Source of the DNA: an uncultured Kroppenstedtia sp. | GTDB lineage: Bacteria > Bacillota > Bacilli > Thermoactinomycetales > DSM-45169 | DNA length: 14,504 nucleotides | Assembly: GCA_959600065.1 (NCBI GenBank) | Contig: CAUGKZ010000008.1 | Location: forward strand, 1-14,504 | Direction: 5' to 3' | Part shown: piece after piece, positions 13,038 to 14,504 of the stretch | How positions within the stretch are numbered: position 1 is the first letter of the stretch | Layout of the letters: every line of letters starts with the position of its first letter | The notes under the pieces: model-generated | Seen by the model: only the letters and a program-made list of their open reading frames with translations | Told to the model about the DNA's origin: nothing | Databases searched by the model: none | Position numbers and translations under genes: made by a program

Positions 13038-14062
13038 GCAAAGAAAACAGGACTTGGAGTGATGCCCTGGGTCGTCCGCTCCGGGATCTTCGCATCTCGG
13101 TGACGGACCGATGCAATTTCCGATGCCGCTACTGTATGCCGGCAGAGGTGTTCGGCCCGGATTATCCTTTTTTGCCACGAGAAGAGCTACTCACCTTTGA
13201 GGAAATTCTACGCTTGGTTCAGTTGTTTGCCACCGGGGGAGTAGAGAAGGTGCGGATCACTGGCGGGGAGCCTTTGCTACGTCGAGACCTGCCCCAGTTG
13301 GTGAAGATGGTGAAAGGAGTGGAGGGAATCCGGGACGTGGCATTAACCACCAATGCCTCCCTCCTCACCCGACAGGCCCAACCCCTGAAGGAGGCGGGGT
13401 TGGATCGGGTCAATATCAGTCTGGATGCCTTGGACCCTCAGGTGTTTGCGCAAATGAACGGTCATCGCTCGGATGTGCGCAGAGTGTTGGCGGGAATTGA
13501 GGCGGCGGAGGCCGCAGGGTTGAAGGTGAAGGTGAATATGGTGGTGCAAAAAGGGGTGAATGAGGATCAGATTTTGCCCATGGCCCGCTATTTCCGGGAG
13601 CAGGGATCGATCCTTCGTTTTATTGAATTTATGGATGTGGGCAACAGCAACGGTTGGGATCTGAAACAGGTGGTCTCCAAGCGGGAGATTTTGGAAAGGA
13701 TCCACCAAGAGATGCCCCTGGAGAAAATAGAGCCCAATTATTACGGGGAAGTGGCGGATCGCTATCGCTACCAAGGCGGTGAGGAGGAGATCGGGGTGAT
13801 CGCGTCTGTGACAGACACCTTCTGCTCCAGCTGCACCCGTGCCCGCCTGTCAGCGGATGGCCGCCTATACACTTGTCTGTTCGCCACAGAGGGAACCGAT
13901 CTGCGGGAGCTATTGCGAGGGGGAGCTGGGGAGGAAGAGCTGTTGAACCGGATCCAGGGGGTCTGGTCCCGGCGACAGGATCGGTATTCCGATGAGCGAC
14001 ACACCTTAACAGAGGACTTGCCCCGCAAACAAAAAGTAGAGATGTCTTTTATCGGAGGCTAA
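13034..14062 (+). CDS. moaA: GTP 3',8-cyclase MoaA (radical SAM)
   Basis: The ATG at 13034 overlaps the moeA stop (ATGA) and has AGGTGGG just upstream; GTG 13025 is a weaker alternative. The protein is 342 aa. The radical SAM cluster motif is C27-x3-C31-x2-C34 in [24 protein letters not shown] binds SAM, and TTNASLL and NISLDALDP are typical MoaA segments. The second [4Fe-4S] cluster is held by C264, C267 and C281 in [20 protein letters not shown]. The C-terminus ends in MSFIGG, the double glycine needed for activity in MoaA. It converts GTP to 3',8-cyclo-7,8-dihydro-GTP, the first step of Moco synthesis, and passes it to MoaC, encoded 14 bp downstream. Confidence 0.95.
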   Translation: MSKENRTWSDALGRPLRDLRISVTDRCNFRCRYCMPAEVFGPDYPFLPREELLTFEEILRLVQLFATGGVEKVRITGGEPLLRRDLPQLVKMVKGVEGIRDVALTTNASLLTRQAQPLKEAGLDRVNISLDALDPQVFAQMNGHRSDVRRVLAGIEAAEAAGLKVKVNMVVQKGVNEDQILPMARYFREQGSILRFIEFMDVGNSNGWDLKQVVSKREILERIHQEMPLEKIEPNYYGEVADRYRYQGGEEEIGVIASVTDTFCSSCTRARLSADGRLYTCLFATEGTDLRELLRGGAGEEELLNRIQGVWSRRQDRYSDERHTLTEDLPRKQKVEMSFIGG

Positions 14063-14076
14063 CAGGAGGCGATTGC

Positions 14077-14504
14077 TTGGCTGATTTTACTCATTTTAAC
14101 GAACAAGGACGGGCGCGGATGGTGGATGTATCGGAAAAGGAAGTGACCCGCCGCACTGCCGTCGCCCGAGCCCGGATCCGGATGTGTCCCCAGACGCTCC
14201 AGAAAATCCGGCAAGGAGAAATTCACAAGGGAAATGTGCTAGCAGTGGCCCAAGTGGCGGGCATCATGGCTGCGAAAAAAGCCTGGGATCTGATCCCTAT
14301 GTGCCATCCCATTCCGCTTAAAGGTGCCGACATCCGCTTCCGTGAAGAAGGGGACAGCTTGTTGGTGGTGGAGGCGGAGACGAAAACCGACCATGTGACA
14401 GGGGTGGAGATGGAGGCGCTGACTGCTGTCAGTATCGCTTCCCTTACCATCTATGATATGTGCAAGTCCCTCGACAAGTCCATGGTGGTGGAGGAAACCT
14501 GTCT
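14077..14504 (+). CDS. moaC: Cyclic pyranopterin monophosphate synthase MoaC (3' end outside the window)
   Basis: The gene starts with TTG 14077, 7 nt after AGGAGG, and runs off the window after 142 codons; the family is about 160 aa. Early residues are [20 protein letters not shown]. Diagnostic motifs are [40 protein letters not shown] and the active-site segment [11 protein letters not shown], whose Asp and Lys correspond to the catalytic pair in E. coli MoaC (D128, K131). It rearranges the MoaA product to cyclic pyranopterin monophosphate. It is the third gene of the moeA-moaA-moaC unit. Confidence 0.95.
   Translation, partial: MADFTHFNEQGRARMVDVSEKEVTRRTAVARARIRMCPQTLQKIRQGEIHKGNVLAVAQVAGIMAAKKAWDLIPMCHPIPLKGADIRFREEGDSLLVVEAETKTDHVTGVEMEALTAVSIASLTIYDMCKSLDKSMVVEETC

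Overview
This window looks like a chromosomal segment of a moderately GC-rich Gram-positive bacterium of the Bacillota. The evidence is strong GGAGG-type ribosome binding sites, TTG/GTG starts, a YkwC-type dehydrogenase, a B. subtilis-style MoeB with a C-terminal extension, and Rho-independent terminators. A Bacillales lineage such as Thermoactinomycetaceae would fit, but that is inference.

Layout. Positions 3-1489 hold a thioredoxin-like gene (probably cut by the window edge) and a 3-hydroxyisobutyrate dehydrogenase-family gene, closed by a 14-bp terminator hairpin. Positions 1552-3848 hold an operator-like palindrome and a very unusual single gene: a 12-TM major facilitator transporter fused to a membrane-anchored MltG/YceG-like peptidoglycan lytic transglycosylase domain. 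Its stop codon lies inside a dispersed foldback repeat. Positions 3845-4581 are a convergent non-coding stretch with two head-to-tail copies of that repeat, then a promoter-to-terminator unit that could be a small RNA.

Molybdenum cofactor (Moco) genes form two blocks. On the minus strand are a MoeB/ThiF E1-like enzyme and a MoaD-MoaE fusion (4582-6481). On the plus strand are moeA (with a C-terminal periplasmic-binding-protein-like domain), moaA and the start of moaC (11136-14504). Together they cover GTP to cyclic pyranopterin monophosphate (MoaA, MoaC), sulfur loading and transfer to molybdopterin (MoeB, MoaD, MoaE), and molybdate insertion (MoeA). Between the blocks lie an unrecognised 143-aa acidic protein gene, a Bax inhibitor-1/YccA family membrane protein gene, a stretch of genomic debris, and hisC.

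The debris zone (7819-9775) is the accessory part. It holds a third, right-truncated copy of the foldback repeat, a terminator, a 343-bp element closed by a perfect 16-bp inverted repeat with at least four further nested or local stems, a decayed serine-recombinase-like fragment, a small membrane protein gene with an apparent 1-nt frameshift, the 3' end of an Xre-type regulator gene, and the 3' end of an unrelated plus-strand gene. The last two meet at one breakpoint near 9481.

Most notable are the MFS-MltG fusion, the three-copy foldback repeat with compensatory base changes, the large foldback element, and the truncated Xre/membrane-protein cassette. No tRNA, rRNA or CRISPR array was seen. 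All family assignments come from reading motifs; no database search was possible.
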